A stretch of DNA of 64,000 nt from Pyricularia pennisetigena. Lineage: Eukaryota > Ascomycota > Sordariomycetes > Magnaporthales > Pyriculariaceae. The stretch's first letter is position 1; every line of letters starts with the position of its first letter. A model generated the notes under the pieces. The model made no database searches. It saw nothing but the letters and a program-made list of their open reading frames with translations, and was not told the origin of the DNA. The translations under genes were made by a program, and so were the position numbers. The stretch is taken from NCBI RefSeq assembly GCF_004337985.1, contig NC_043741.1:4378140-4442139 (forward strand). Direction: 5' to 3'. Positions 1-10,883 of the stretch are shown piece after piece.

Positions 1-1268
1 CCTTATTCTATCTAGGCCATAACTCTGTAACTTTCAAATCGTAACTGGTATGACGGCATACCTGACTGCTTCCAGCAGCTACGAATATCCGATAAATTCA
101 TCCATCCATCATGTCCGTTGCCATCTGATGTCTCATTTGCAGCACGGAGACAAGGCCGTAGGGCGGGCTTGTCGGCGGAGCTCAGGAAATGACGTGCCCA
201 CCATGACCGTCCAATGGTCAGCAGGTAAACAAGAATACCGGCCAGCCAAGCAAAGGGGTGCAGGGTGAGGCTCGATTAATTTCCAGGATCTCATTTTTGT
301 CAAGATATCTACCCTGCATCAAACTATTCTCATTCGGGTTTGCAAACAATTTTCTTTTTAGTATAACTGAACGTCACCAAAAATAATTACTCCCTACCAT
401 TAAGAATCTAGGTATCAGAACAAGTATATGAGTCATGCCAAGCTCATATTCCGGTTCGACCATGGACTGTTCTCTTACTGATGGTGTTAAGCTATGCTTG
501 TTGGATGCTGGTTTCCAACAGAGCCGGCTGTTGGGCTCGTCACTGTCTTGTTGTATATATTGAGACGGGTCTCTGCTTTAGGTCTTTCATCATTACCTTG
601 CTGATATGCTCCAATACTCTGCTCAATTTTCAACACATGGAGTACCCGAACAAGGTCTTTATGAGGAGTTGCTTTCGAGGCCTTTGGTTTCTGTTGGACG
701 ATTCCCGAGTTCAAACACAACGAGGCCGACGTATCTCTTGGTGAATGTCGAGAATTTCAACCAGTTAGCAATTTGAGGTTGCAGACACACCAGTTTGGAC
801 ACTTGACATGATCGATGAAGATAATCATTTCGTAAAAAATCCCTTAGCATATAGCTATTAACAACTAGCGAGCTTGCAGTCGTTATCCTGATTCATATAT
901 GAAAATCATCAAAGGGTTCTTTTCTAGAGCATGCAAGCAAATTGCAGTGTCTTGAGCAGCAAGAATTCTGTGCGTGACTTATCCAGACACAGATGCCGCA
1001 AGAGCCGAGTAACCACGAGTGGTGGAGATCAAAGCAAAGCGCTAGAGCTCTACTGAACTTCGGTAGCACTAGATGTTGCCCAGAGGGTCAATGGTACTCA
1101 TCGTCTTTATCAGGCATCGATGACTTTTTAAGTATGTAAGGAAGCGGTCCAACAGCATCGGCTTCTATTAACGACATGGTGTCGTCTATAAATTTACACG
1201 GGCACAGATGGCCATGATTGTGGTATGCTTCTTCTCTGGGATGTTACCGCTCCGTGGTAATACTCGTC
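1..1268. other. Left-edge intergenic sequence, no gene seen
   Basis: I see no open frame with family resemblance or a consistent exon chain on either strand. Short ORFs here overlap on both strands and lack conserved motifs. The right end should hold the 3' untranslated region of the minus-strand ATP19 gene. A gene running off the left edge cannot be excluded. Confidence 0.5.
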
Positions 1269-1714
1269 TCAGTGCTTTCCTTCACTCTTCCCCTTGCCAG
1301 AGTTGTCCTCGAGGAATTTCCTACAGAACGTGTGTCTCGGTTAGTCGCTTGCTCAGGTGGTCTGACGATCAACTGGAGGTTTGTGATGTTGAGGACGGTA
1401 CGGACTTGATGAAATCGGCTTCGTCGGACGAAGCAGCATTTATCGGGGGAGTAGTGCCCGCCTTGGGGACCTTGCTCGGGCCGCTCAAGCTGGCGTAAAC
1501 ACCGCCAAACATGGCGGTCAGGACACCCATCGCCAACTGGATAGTGACAAATGTCAGCGTTGATAAGTCAATGGCGATGCGCAATCGGCCAATTCGCTTC
1601 CATGTTCTGGTCGCGTATGCCGACGACTGTCCACCACATGTCCGGAGAACTAGAGGGAGCTCATACATAGTGCGATCCAACCTTGCGGCCGGCGATCTGG
1701 TAGTACTGGACCAT
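1269..1714 (-). CDS. ATP19: Mitochondrial F1Fo-ATP synthase subunit k (Atp19-like)
   Basis: This is a 76-residue protein in three exons: 1714-1667, 1536-1406 and 1320-1269, summing to 231 nt including a TGA stop. It begins MVQYYQIAGRKVGSHYLAMG, followed by a glycine-rich membrane stretch (MGVLTAMFGGVYASL), a TPPINAASSDEADFIKKFLE segment and a lysine-rich tail. From memory of the family, fungal subunit k proteins are of this length and share the YYQIAGR..VGSH start and the TPPINA..DE..FIK block. They are small inner-membrane accessory subunits of the ATP synthase dimer. Intron 1 (1537-1666) has a normal donor; intron 2 (1321-1405) uses GTCCGT, and only that donor restores the IKKFLED frame. 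Reading through intron 2 gives a spurious stop. The gene is divergent from the MTP18-like gene. No individual exon stands out as an ORF, so it is easily missed. Confidence 0.85.
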
Positions 1715-2143
1715 CTTGAGAGCTGAGCGAAAAATTGAGGCGAGCGGGGAGATATTCGTCGAGGTGTTGAAGTTTGATACAAGGGACTCGACGATGGTTG
1801 GCTTTCGCGTTCAGCTTCAAGCTCGGATAGCCTCAAAGCTCCGCACAGATTGCTCCTCGTTGATGACTAAGGAAGTGCTGACTCAGCAGCACGTGCTTGT
1901 TTGGCTAAACAGCAACATTCACTAGCGAGGTTACAATTGCTTCTGTGGATCCACCTCGGGAACATTTGGAAGGGTTATGTGTGACGTAAGACATGGTTCC
2001 TCGACAGGAGCTCTCTAAGTGCGCCAGTTGCTCAGCGATTATATGCAACATTAGCTCTCTCTTCACCACCGCACGGCTTTACCACATAAACAAAGTCGCC
2101 CAAAATTCAAATCTCGTACCAAATTAAAAGCAAAATCGGCAAA
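1715..2143. promoter_or_regulatory. Divergent promoter region of ATP19 and the MTP18-like gene
   Basis: These 429 bp separate two start codons that point away from each other, so both promoters must lie here. Two adjacent palindromes are visible: GCTGACTCAGC, holding TGACTCA at 1879-1885, and AGCACGTGCT, holding CACGTG at 1890-1895. TGACTCA is the bZIP (AP-1/Gcn4-type) core and CACGTG the bHLH E-box. Use by such factors is inference. Confidence 0.5.
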
Positions 2144-3199
2144 ATGTGGTGGTCGAACAGCAACAAAGAGCCTGAAAAGTCCCCCAAGATGGAGGCGACA
2201 TCATCTTCATCCAAAGACACAGCTTCGACCAAAGATGGGCCGAGCAAAGCTTTCGATCCAAACTCACTTCCGGAAAGACAAAAGCTCAACCCGTCCCTTC
2301 AAAAGATTGTAGACAAAGCCGACAGGGAAGATAACTTTTACGACCAGCTTGTGGATGGCTAGTAAGGCTGCCGCACTCTCATGCGAGCGTGCTGCTAGGT
2401 GCTACGCCTAATGATACGATGGGCATGTTGCTAATGCATTCTGATGCCTCGCTCCACAGTGCTCCGGAATCAACGGAAACGAACGTTCGATATGCAGGAT
2501 ATGCCGCGCGCCTGCGCACCATCATGATGTCGGCTCATCGCTATGTTGCGTACACCTCAGATATTGGCGAATCCTTCAGGCCCGTAGCCCACCCTTACCT
2601 TGTGAAAGGCGCTTACGGCATATCGTGGCTGTACATATTAGGAGATGTCAGCCACGAGGGCTACAAGGCGTACTGGCAAAATCAGCGCACGCGCAACCCG
2701 CAAATCGCCTTGACAGCTCATCAGCAGAGGATGCTGGGTTCAGATGCCACGTCGGCATCTTCAACCAAACTTGAGCCCGGTGTAGTCACACCTCTGGAGG
2801 ACTATCGCACTGTGATGGCCCAGCGAGCTATCTTCCAGAGCTTGGCGAGTATGGGCTTACCGGCTTTCACCATCCACAGCGTGGTAAGGTATTCAGGCCG
2901 AGCCTTGAAGGATGTCAAAAACAAGAACATCAGGACATGGGCCCCTATCGGTCTTGGATTGTCCGTTGTGCCATTCCTCCCATCCCTGTTCGATAAGCCT
3001 GTAGAAGATGCGGTAGAATGGACCTTCCACAAGCTTTTTGCGACTGTTGGCGGGAAAGAGTACGTCCAATCTCCTCTCTCCGTCGCCTGAAGCATATGTT
3101 CACTCTAACCCGCACTTCTCTTGTAGGACTGTTGGAGATACCCCTGCTACGGGCAGGGAACGGCAACTGAACGAAAAGGTAAAGGAGAAGGAACTCTAG
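2144..3199 (+). CDS. Mitochondrial fission process protein, MTP18 family
   Basis: The predicted protein has 296 residues in three exons: 2144-2361, 2460-3059 and 3127-3199. The junctions read ..VDGY|APES.. and ..GGKE|TVGD.. The MTP18 (MTFP1) signature is clear: RYAGYAARLRTIMMSAHRYV, SDIGESFRPVAHPYLVKGAY and SWLYILGDVSHEGYKAYW. A second conserved block follows near the C-terminus (RAIFQSLASMGLPAFTIHSV, then hydrophobic IGLGLSVVPFLPSLFDKPVE). The family consists of inner-membrane proteins with several helices that act in mitochondrial fission in animals; the fungal role is less clear. The first 60 residues are charged and low in complexity, without an obvious cleavable presequence. The gene is convergent with the CUZ1-like gene, whose stop lies 236 bp away. 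Confidence 0.9.
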
Positions 3200-3435
3200 T
3201 GAAGGTGCTAGAGTGTGTATGATGAACGGTGTGTTGAACTTTGATGCCATGCGTTTGACAAGTATATACCCCGCTTGTTGATTGATGATATATATAGCTA
3301 CGCTACTCAACATCAAATAATGTGATTAAAAAGAAACAAACCAAAACCATGACCGACGCCTCGCCAATGCACAACAAGCAGATGATCAAATATCAGAAAA
3401 ATGGACAAGAGGGACACGATGAACCGAAACCTCCT

Positions 3436-4407
3436 TCACATTTCGATAAGTTCTTGAGGCGGCCCGACACCTCGAAGAAGAACAATTGTGTTCCCACTGA
3501 CTAGCGCCGATCCGACCTTCTCATTAAACTCCAGTAGTCGGCCGCCTTCAACGTGGAACACGCGCAGCTTATCTCGCTCCGACTCGGACTGGTTGTTGAC
3601 GTTTTGTATTTGCAGACTTTTGGCGGCGGCATCCAGCACACGGCCTATAACCCAATCCTGGCTGTAAAAGAACTGACCCTTTGACAGCTTTGCAACTGTA
3701 GTTTCGGCCTCGGCCTCAACATACAGATACACTCGCTTCTCGGGAGGCACCTTGTCGTCCCCCTTGGCCGTCTTCTTGAGGTTGTTGACCGCAATCATAC
3801 GCTGCGCCGCGCTGGACGGTTTGGGCTTTGGCAGGGCCCGCCCGGCCTCCTCCTTCTTCTTGGTTCCCCAGGCCCTCAGCCGACTCAACGCTGAACGCGC
3901 CTTGTCTGCCGCGTTCTCCACGTGGTGCTGGGCCGCGGGGCGTGCGCCAATGGGAACGAGGTTTTTGCAGTTGTGCTCCTCCTGCATCCTGTGCTTGAGG
4001 CAGTAGTCGCGGTTGCACGTCGAGCAGTGCACGCCGGGGACCAAGCCCGTGCCGATGGTGGTTTTGCAGTCGGGCGAGGCGCACGGCTTCTTGGTGACGC
4101 TGTCGTTGAGCATCCTGCCCTGTCCGGCCGTGGGCCGCGACAGGGCGGCCTTTCGTTTCCTTTCGGCCCAGGCGCCAGCCTTGGCGCACTTGTGGGCCGT
4201 CTCGGTGCGGTGGTCACCGCAGTAGTAGTGGCCACATGATTGGCAGAGGAACGGGAGGAAGTCGAGCTGGTTGCAGTATTCGGCCTCGCAGTGCTTGCCG
4301 ATGAGTTCTACATTGCCTACCGAGCCCTCTCGGTTGTTTTGCACCATCTTTACGTATGAGGTCTCGTCGCTCGTCGGGGGGCTGTTGGAAGAGGAAGAGG
4401 CTGCCAT
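3436..4407 (-). CDS. CUZ1: AN1-type zinc finger protein, CUZ1/ZFAND1-like
   Basis: This is a single-exon gene of 323 residues from the ATG at 4407. Two AN1 fingers are visible: one from about residue 40 (HCEAEYCNQLDFLPFLCQSC, then CGDHR..AHKC) and one from about residue 110 (CASPDCKTTIGTG, then CSTCNRDYCLKHR..EHNC). The C-terminal 90 residues resemble the ubiquitin-like domain of this family (RVYLYVEAEAETTVAKLSKG, and FNEKVGSALVSGNTIVLLRG near the end). In yeast and human, Cuz1/ZFAND1 links Cdc48/p97 with the proteasome, for example under arsenite stress. The reading frame stays open upstream without an ATG, so I chose 4407; an in-frame ATG 20 codons later is the alternative. The promoter is shared with BCP1. 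Confidence 0.88.
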   Translation of the reverse strand: MAASSSSNSPPTSDETSYVKMVQNNREGSVGNVELIGKHCEAEYCNQLDFLPFLCQSCGHYYCGDHRTETAHKCAKAGAWAERKRKAALSRPTAGQGRMLNDSVTKKPCASPDCKTTIGTGLVPGVHCSTCNRDYCLKHRMQEEHNCKNLVPIGARPAAQHHVENAADKARSALSRLRAWGTKKKEEAGRALPKPKPSSAAQRMIAVNNLKKTAKGDDKVPPEKRVYLYVEAEAETTVAKLSKGQFFYSQDWVIGRVLDAAAKSLQIQNVNNQSESERDKLRVFHVEGGRLLEFNEKVGSALVSGNTIVLLRGVGPPQELIEM

Positions 4408-5417
4408 CTTCGCCGCTTTATCGTCGGGGGGCGACGGAACATATATGGTGTTTGTAGCTAGCGAATGTTGGTAATCCAAACGGACTTACTGAGAAATGAG
4501 TGGCGTAATAAGTGGCGGAATGCGAGATGCGATTCGGTATGGCCCAGGTTGAAAACATACGTAGGGTAATATGTAACAAGGCTTTCAATCCTGTGTCGTG
4601 GCCAAGGTATCCGAAGCATGCGTTGTGGGAGGCTGATGCGGCCCATGGTGCCTAGCTAGCCTGGACTGAACTCTCTGGACCCACCCATCAAGGCCAAGAC
4701 TGGCTTCTTCGGGATTGATTGATAATGCTACAAGAGACTGTACAAATGCTGGGAGGTCCTAGAAGAATCCATAAACTACATTGTAGCGTTGATGCTAGAC
4801 TAGATGCGGATTACATGTTGTTGCGCAAAATTGTTTCGGTTATTATATCGAGACTAGTCTAATAGGTTATTGTTCTTATCGTTTTGGTCTGTGAACATCG
4901 TTACCGGTAAGTCTCGATGCCCCCGACCGTTTCGCCAGTCCAGTGGAGCCCATTCAAGTTGGCAGCGCCGTTGGTAAGATGTCGAGTTGATTGAGTTTGA
5001 CTCAGTTAATTGCCTGGCCGGAACACACCCACAGTCCCAGGGGGGTGCAGCTGTGACAGCCAAACACTCGCAAATTTGCTGTATTTTGAACACCAGGATC
5101 AAACAACCATGTTCGGCGCGGATTGCGAGTGACATTCTCAGTGACCGATACTCTCGAGTGACATTGGGATTCCCCGCCCTGTGGAGACAAGGGTCTCCAT
5201 TGCCAGCGGGGGAGGGGCGAAATCGGATAGCTCCAATCAAGCACATGCGCCTACAGGAGCTTGGAGGAGAGAAAAAAAAAAAAGAAAAAAAAAAAAACGC
5301 GACAACGCGCGCAACCCTTTTTTATACGGAGCAAAATCAATCTACTCATAATTCAAAGCAAAACGAAACAAAAGTAACATTTTTTTCTCCGCCACATACC
5401 CAGCCCCAGATTTTCTC
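4408..5417. promoter_or_regulatory. Divergent region between CUZ1-like gene and BCP1
   Basis: About 1 kb lies between two outward-facing start codons. It holds a TGACTCA site at 4998-5004 (bZIP core) and an A-rich tract at 5272-5296 interrupted by one G. A small upstream ORF or 5' UTR intron on either side cannot be excluded. No convincing gene is seen. Confidence 0.4.
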
Positions 5418-6361
5418 ATGGCAAAGAAGCGAGCAAGAGAGGCAGACGGCCAGAGCGGATCTGCTGCTGCTGGTGCGGGCGGGGATAAGATGGACGAGGA
5501 CGACAGCATGGATGAAGATGTAAATGCGCCCAAACCCAAAGGACTGGCGTAAAGCCATGAAACAAAGATTTGCTGACAGTCGAGTATCAGGATTTTGATG
5601 TGGTGAACGTCGAATTTGAATGGTTCAACTTCGACCCTGAAATTGACTTCCACGGCGTAAAGGCCCTGGTGCGACAACTCCTCGACGTCGACTCGCAACT
5701 GTTCGATCTATCCGCCCTTGCAGATGTAATCCTCGCACAGCACACCATTGGATCGACCGTCAAGGTCGACGGCAAGGAAACTGATGCATATGCCTTCCTG
5801 ACGGCGCTCAACCTGCACGAGAACCGCGACAAAGCACCCGTGGCTGCACTCACCAAGTACATTGCTGAGAAGGCAGCGGGCAGCCAGTCCCTCGCCATTG
5901 TTCCCGAATTGCTAGCATCCGGCAAGCATGTCGGCCTCATCCTAGCAGACCGTCTCATCAACGTGCCTTCAGAGATTGCACCACCCATGTATTCCATGCT
6001 CATTGACGAGATAGAGGCTGCTGTCGAGGACAAGGAACCATACGAGTTTTCGCACTACCTGATTCTTTCCAAGACATATACCGAGGTCGAGTCAAACCTC
6101 GAGGTCGAAGAGCGGAAAAAGAAAAAGGCTAAGGAGGAGGCGCCTTTCTTTTATTTCCACCCGGAGGATGAGATACTCCAGAAACATGCCCTGGCTTATG
6201 GCGGCTACCCCTACACCAAATCGGACGAATCTGTGGCCGACAGTAAGAGAGCTTTCCAGGAGATGGGGGTCAAGACGCAGGGACACATGATTTTGATTGA
6301 GGCGGGCAAATTCCAAGGGGCTGTCAAGGCCATCGGTGATTATCTCAGTCCACCATCTTAG
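5418..6361 (+). CDS. BCP1: Protein BCP1 (BCCIP homologue)
   Basis: The protein has 290 residues in two exons, 5418-5519 and 5591-6361, joined across a 71-nt intron so that ..[19 protein letters not shown].. is in frame. The start [11 protein letters not shown] is lysine/arginine rich, followed by an acidic stretch. The BCP1/BCCIP core is recognisable: [20 protein letters not shown], the [20 protein letters not shown] helix, [20 protein letters not shown], and the C-terminal [15 protein letters not shown]. Yeast Bcp1 acts in nuclear export and as a chaperone for ribosomal protein Rpl23; human BCCIP binds BRCA2 and p21. The length matches the yeast protein (about 283). A long poly(A) run begins four bases after the stop codon. 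Confidence 0.93.
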
Positions 6362-6363
6362 GC

Positions 6364-6364
<1 letters not shown>

Positions 6365-6433
<69 letters not shown>
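6365..6433. repeat. A69 homopolymer just after BCP1
   Basis: An uninterrupted run of 69 A follows the BCP1 stop codon after the three bases GCC. It lies between the convergent BCP1 and ARO7 genes. Its exact length is unreliable in draft assemblies. Because BCP1 keeps an intron, the run is not evidence of retroposition. Confidence 0.9.
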
Positions 6434-6436
<3 letters not shown>

Positions 6437-6552
6437 GTTGAGATCGAGAAGCTCGAGCGCTGGCTTATCATGTATACGTCTATGTGTATAGAAATTATGG
6501 TGGTATCGATGCCAGGATCTCTGCAGCACGGCAGCGCTGCATGCTTGGCCTC

Positions 6553-7470
6553 TCAGGGTGCCGGCTGCAGCCTTTGCATCAGATACTCAACCTCGACCTC
6601 TTTGGTCAGAGGAATGACGTAATCCCGGTACATGGAAACAACAGCTTCCACGTCAATCTTAGTCGGCATGTCATGCTCTGACATGGTGATAGGGTCCCTG
6701 CCGTAGGTCTGGACCTTGAGCCTCAGCCTGTCCAGAACTTGCTTCTCAACCGCTTCGTTGGTGATAGCTTTGCCAATGCCCTGTCGGTCTCCGGCCTTGA
6801 TCATCTTTGTGTACTTCTCCTCTTCGCTCCGGAACTTTGACTCGGCCACAAACTTGCCAAAGTGAATACGGCGCGAGAGTGCCTGGAGGCAAGCAATGTC
6901 CGCCGTGGCGGATGATCCGTAGTTCTCCTGGCCGGCGCCCCTGTCACCATGCTCGGGCTTTGGGCAGGCGGCAGGCAGGAAATGCTCCGTGTAGAACTCC
7001 TTAATCTTGGTGTTGACATTGACATCGTTGGGGTGTAATATCCTAGGGTAGTTCAAGGAGGGTAAAATGGGGGACTGAAGTGCTTCGGGAAAAAAGGGGT
7101 ATTCATCCGGAGACTCGTAGCGGCGAATCAGAGACTGGATCTTTTCCTGTTCCCACAGGCACCAATCCATGAAACTCAATGTGCTGTTTGGGATTTCGAC
7201 AGCACCAGAGACATAGATGTTTTTGTTGAGGGGAAATTGGACACGTTCAATTAGGTGGAACGTGATGCTGTCCTCAAGTCGACTGTTTGTTTGTGGTGAG
7301 ATTAGCCAGGACTTTGAGTTACTGGGTAGCAAATCATAGGTCTCTAAGTGACGTCTTGGGCTTTCTATGAGACACCAGACAATGGGAGAGAAAACTCACA
7401 TTAACTGGAAACGGATTTGTTTGAGATCCAGAGCCGATTTGGCATCTGACAGATCTATCAAAGATTCCAT
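6553..7470 (-). CDS. ARO7: Chorismate mutase (AroQ type, allosteric)
   Basis: The protein has 266 residues in two exons, 7470-7400 and 7282-6553, joined as ..[15 protein letters not shown].. It converts chorismate to prephenate, the committed step towards phenylalanine and tyrosine, in the cytosol. Family signatures are [20 protein letters not shown] (first helix), [56 protein letters not shown], and the highly conserved [21 protein letters not shown] glycine/alanine segment [13 protein letters not shown] precedes the last one and corresponds to the regulatory region of the yeast enzyme, which is inhibited by tyrosine and activated by tryptophan. Its length is close to yeast Aro7 (256). It is convergent with BCP1 and divergent from MDV1. 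Confidence 0.95.
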
Positions 7471-8272
7471 TGAGGTGACACTGCGTCTGCTTAGTTTGTT
7501 GCTCAAGGCGTGGACAGTGGCCACGTACACTGCCACAATGCTTGAAATTTTCATATTGCCTGGGATATCCAGAACATACCTTGATGAGAGGTATCTTCTC
7601 GGTGAGAGTTGCTGGGTCTGTGCCTAGAATAAAGAAGGGGATCCGATATAAGTATTACTTGGCAGACCCTATTTCGACCGGGAAGATTCAAAGATGACTG
7701 GAAAACTAATTCGATGTAATGACGGTAATTTTCAACGAGCTTGGATACCCTGACAATATAAATTAGGATGAGTCGGTTGGACACCTACCTCAGTTAAAGC
7801 AACTAGAGTAGAGTTTTCCTGATTTGATCAATCTTTTAGCATCGATTATTAGCCATCTACCCTGCCGACATCGGTCATTGGGATTGTTCGCATCGCGGCC
7901 AGGCAAGGAGGGGTTCTTGTCCTCCCAATTGTGCACAATGTGGTACTAGCAGTCAAGGGGGTTGCAAGCTCAACCCTGTCATCCATATGTGATCCACCGA
8001 GGGATCCACCACAAAAACAAAAATGACCAATAACGATACGTCGACGTAGCTCCCAGACTTTTGATGCATAGTGACGAGCATAAGCTGAATCGAACCGTCC
8101 AATGCCGAGCTTTTGGTCTAGACGTGCACTCATTCTAAGAAGGACTGTACATCCGCCAAACTTTATCCTGCCCGCAGCCTTATCGTTGACACAAAGCCGA
8201 GCAAGTGAGCAGCTAAGCTAAGCCTCGCTGTTTCGCCGTGGCCCGGGGCACTCACGGGCCTCCCTAACATTC
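7471..8272. promoter_or_regulatory. Divergent region between ARO7 and MDV1
   Basis: About 800 bp lie between two outward-facing starts. I looked for a Gcn4/CpcA site (TGACTCA) for general amino-acid control of ARO7 and did not see one. Short ORFs here have no recognisable family. Nothing further can be supported. Confidence 0.35.
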
Positions 8273-10542
8273 ATGGCGTCTCCCGAGGATGAAAATCCAT
8301 TCCACGATGACCCCGGGCAGGAGGACGAAGACGGTTCCATCCTCTCGGTATGTCGCCCGCACTCCACGCCGGCCAACCTTCCTCTGTTAGCCCATATACC
8401 ATGTCTCAAAAGAAGGAACAGGGCCTAACGTTTGACATTGTGACGCAGCCCCGGGGGCTTGAGGCCTTTAGCCGCAAGGTGACGACGACGGCGAGCCACT
8501 TGATGGGCCCGGTGGTAGACCCTTCGTCCAGCGCCCATTACCAGAGCGCGATGACAGAGGTCCAGAAGCACCTGCGCCGCCCGAACCTCCAGCGCAGTAT
8601 GTTCTCGATGGCCCGGACTACTCCTTCGGACTTGGTCCGCTCCAAATTGTCCACCCGCGAGATCCAACATCGCGCCCTCGCACACGTTCCAGATGACATG
8701 CTTGCAAACATACCCGACGACGACAACAACACCTACTCGCTCTTCCAGGGCTTTCAGGCCAGCTTTCCCGAGCTCACCGATGAGGGCAAGAAACACCGGC
8801 GCCGTGTGTCGCGCGGACGCAAGCTGCTGGAGGAGGGGCCCACGACGCCCGAGAATGGCTCGACGGGTCTTCAAAAGCTGCGCAAGGAAAGGGCATCCAT
8901 GTCGCACGAGCTGGAAATGCTCGGTATACGAAAGAACATGGCAAGCAGTGAAATCCGCGAGATCGACAACAAAATTGCCAACTTGCATGGTATGCGGAGA
9001 ATTATACTGGAACGCCTTGCGGCTCTCGAGCAGGAAGAGACGCTATTGGAGCATGACTGTAAGCCCGTCTGCATCCCTAATCTTATCCTCAAGTTGTCGC
9101 CTGTCTTCGGGGGAGAAAGAAAGAGAGATATAGATTTCTGACATTTGGATCATCACGGACTTAGTAATGGAGGTTGAGGCTCGAGTCGAGGATGCTCAGA
9201 TGCTTGCCGACGAAGCAGAGTCAATAGCACAGCAAACCCCTACCAGAGATACTGATGCGGAAGCTGGAGACAACGATGGCTTCATGTCACAGTCGATCTA
9301 CGAAAAAATACCATCCGCAGCAAGCACTCCGTCAAAGTCCAGGAAAACAAGGATCGTGCGCCGGAAATCGATGGCCGTTTTACACGAGCATTTCGAGCCT
9401 GGAACCTCTATCCGAGAGCTCCGGGCCCATCAGGACTGCATTACAGCCATGGATTTTGATGCTCCATTTGGCACTCTGGTGTCGGCAGCGATGGACGACT
9501 CTGTAAAGGTTTGGGATCTGAACGCCGGGCGCTGTATTGGTTCACTCGAGGGGCACACTGCCTCGGTGAGAGCACTGCAGGTCGAAGACAACATTCTGGC
9601 AACAGGATCGCGTGATGCTACAGTGCGTCTGTGGGATCTTAGCAAGGCACACTACGATCCCCATGGTAGTCACTACAATGGGGGCGACGATGACGACGAT
9701 GCAATGGCTTTTGAGAACCCTGACGACCAGCCCGTTGATCCTCCTGCCGGTAGCATGGCCGACTGCCCATTGTTTACGCTGTCATCTCATATGGACGAGG
9801 TTACGGCGCTGCACTTCAAAGGCGATACGCTAGTTTCCGGTTCATCGGACAAGACGATACGGCAGTGGGATCTGGTGAAGGGCAGGTGCGTGCAGACGCT
9901 CGATGTGATGTGGGCTGCCGCTCAAGCCTCGGTCAGCCTCGGCACCGGCGACGGGGCCTGGAGACAAACGACAAGGTCCCAGGCGGAGGATGCAGACTTT
10001 GTCGGCGCCGTACAGGTTTTCGACGCGGCTCTGGCATGCGGAACCGCCGACGGCATGGTCAGGCTTTGGGATTTGCGCAGTGGACAGGTACACCGGAACC
10101 TTGTCGGTCATACCGGTCCTGTAACGGCCCTTCAGTTCGACAACGTGCACTTGGTAACTGGCTCCCACGACAGAAGCATCAGGGTAAGGATACACAGGTG
10201 GTCCCCACAGATTTGTACAGCAGAAAAATGATTGACCTTGTTACTGACGGGTGATGCCTACAGATATGGGACCTGCGGACGGGATCGATATTCGACGCCT
10301 TTGCGTACGAGCACCCTGTCACCAGCATGATGTTTGATGCGCGCAGGATTGTGAGCGCGGCAGGCGAGGACGTGGTCAAGGTGTACGACAAGGTCGAGAG
10401 TCGGCAGTGGGACTGTGGGGCGGGTATCAAGGCTGCCGAAGAGATGAAGAACCCGCCTGCCATTGTCGAGCGTGTAAGGATAAGGGACGGCTACATGGTT
10501 GAGGGTCGTCGCGACGGTATTGTGGGCATTTGGACTTGTTGA
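8273..10542 (+). CDS. MDV1: Mitochondrial division protein 1 (WD40 adaptor of the dynamin Dnm1)
   Basis: The protein has 660 residues in four exons: 8273-8347, 8449-9058, 9165-10183 and 10264-10542. Junctions are ..SILS|PRGLEAF.., ..LEHDL|MEVEARV.. and ..DRSIR|IWDLRTG.. The N-terminal part ([20 protein letters not shown]) matches the Fis1-binding region of filamentous-fungal Mdv1. A coiled coil follows at about residues 190-250 ([20 protein letters not shown] and onward), then a C-terminal WD40 propeller from about residue 310. Repeats show [66 protein letters not shown] and IWDLRTG. In yeast, Mdv1 bridges Fis1 on the outer membrane to Dnm1. One repeat carries an acidic insertion ([11 protein letters not shown]). 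An alternative start inside intron 1 (MSQKKEQ..) is possible but less family-like. Confidence 0.92.
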
Positions 10543-10883
10543 TTTTAATATTGTATATTAACGCCATTTATTGGTCATGGCATCGAGGGCCTTGCCTCTT
10601 TTGTGACTTTATACGCCGATACGTCAGAGACATTATATACAAAAGGCTACTTCCCATGCAGACAAGTGATAGTCATGTCTTCGTAACAGGCTGCTCTGTA
10701 GAAAACCATGATGGATTTCGTCAAAAGCATAATAAATAGCAAGCTGTGGTTGGCGGTAGGAATGAAAATGTATTCGAACTTTTGATACAGTCTAGGCCCT
10801 ATTGCGCTTCATTATCCTGCATCACCATGCCTGTTATGTCAAACTAAACAAAGAGAACGAAAATATGCCTCCCTATATGGTAT
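10543..10883. other. Intergenic, 3' ends of MDV1 and IDH2
   Basis: A short AT-rich spacer between two convergent genes, presumably holding both 3' untranslated regions. No gene or repeat seen. Confidence 0.5.

Noticed and set aside
5418..6433. BCP1 plus A69 as a retrocopy with a genomic poly(A) tail
   Set aside because: The gene contains a 71-nt intron and is a conserved single-copy gene, so it is not a processed copy.
8425..8988. 187-codon minus-strand open frame opposite MDV1
   Set aside because: It is the antisense shadow of a well-supported MDV1 exon and has no family resemblance.
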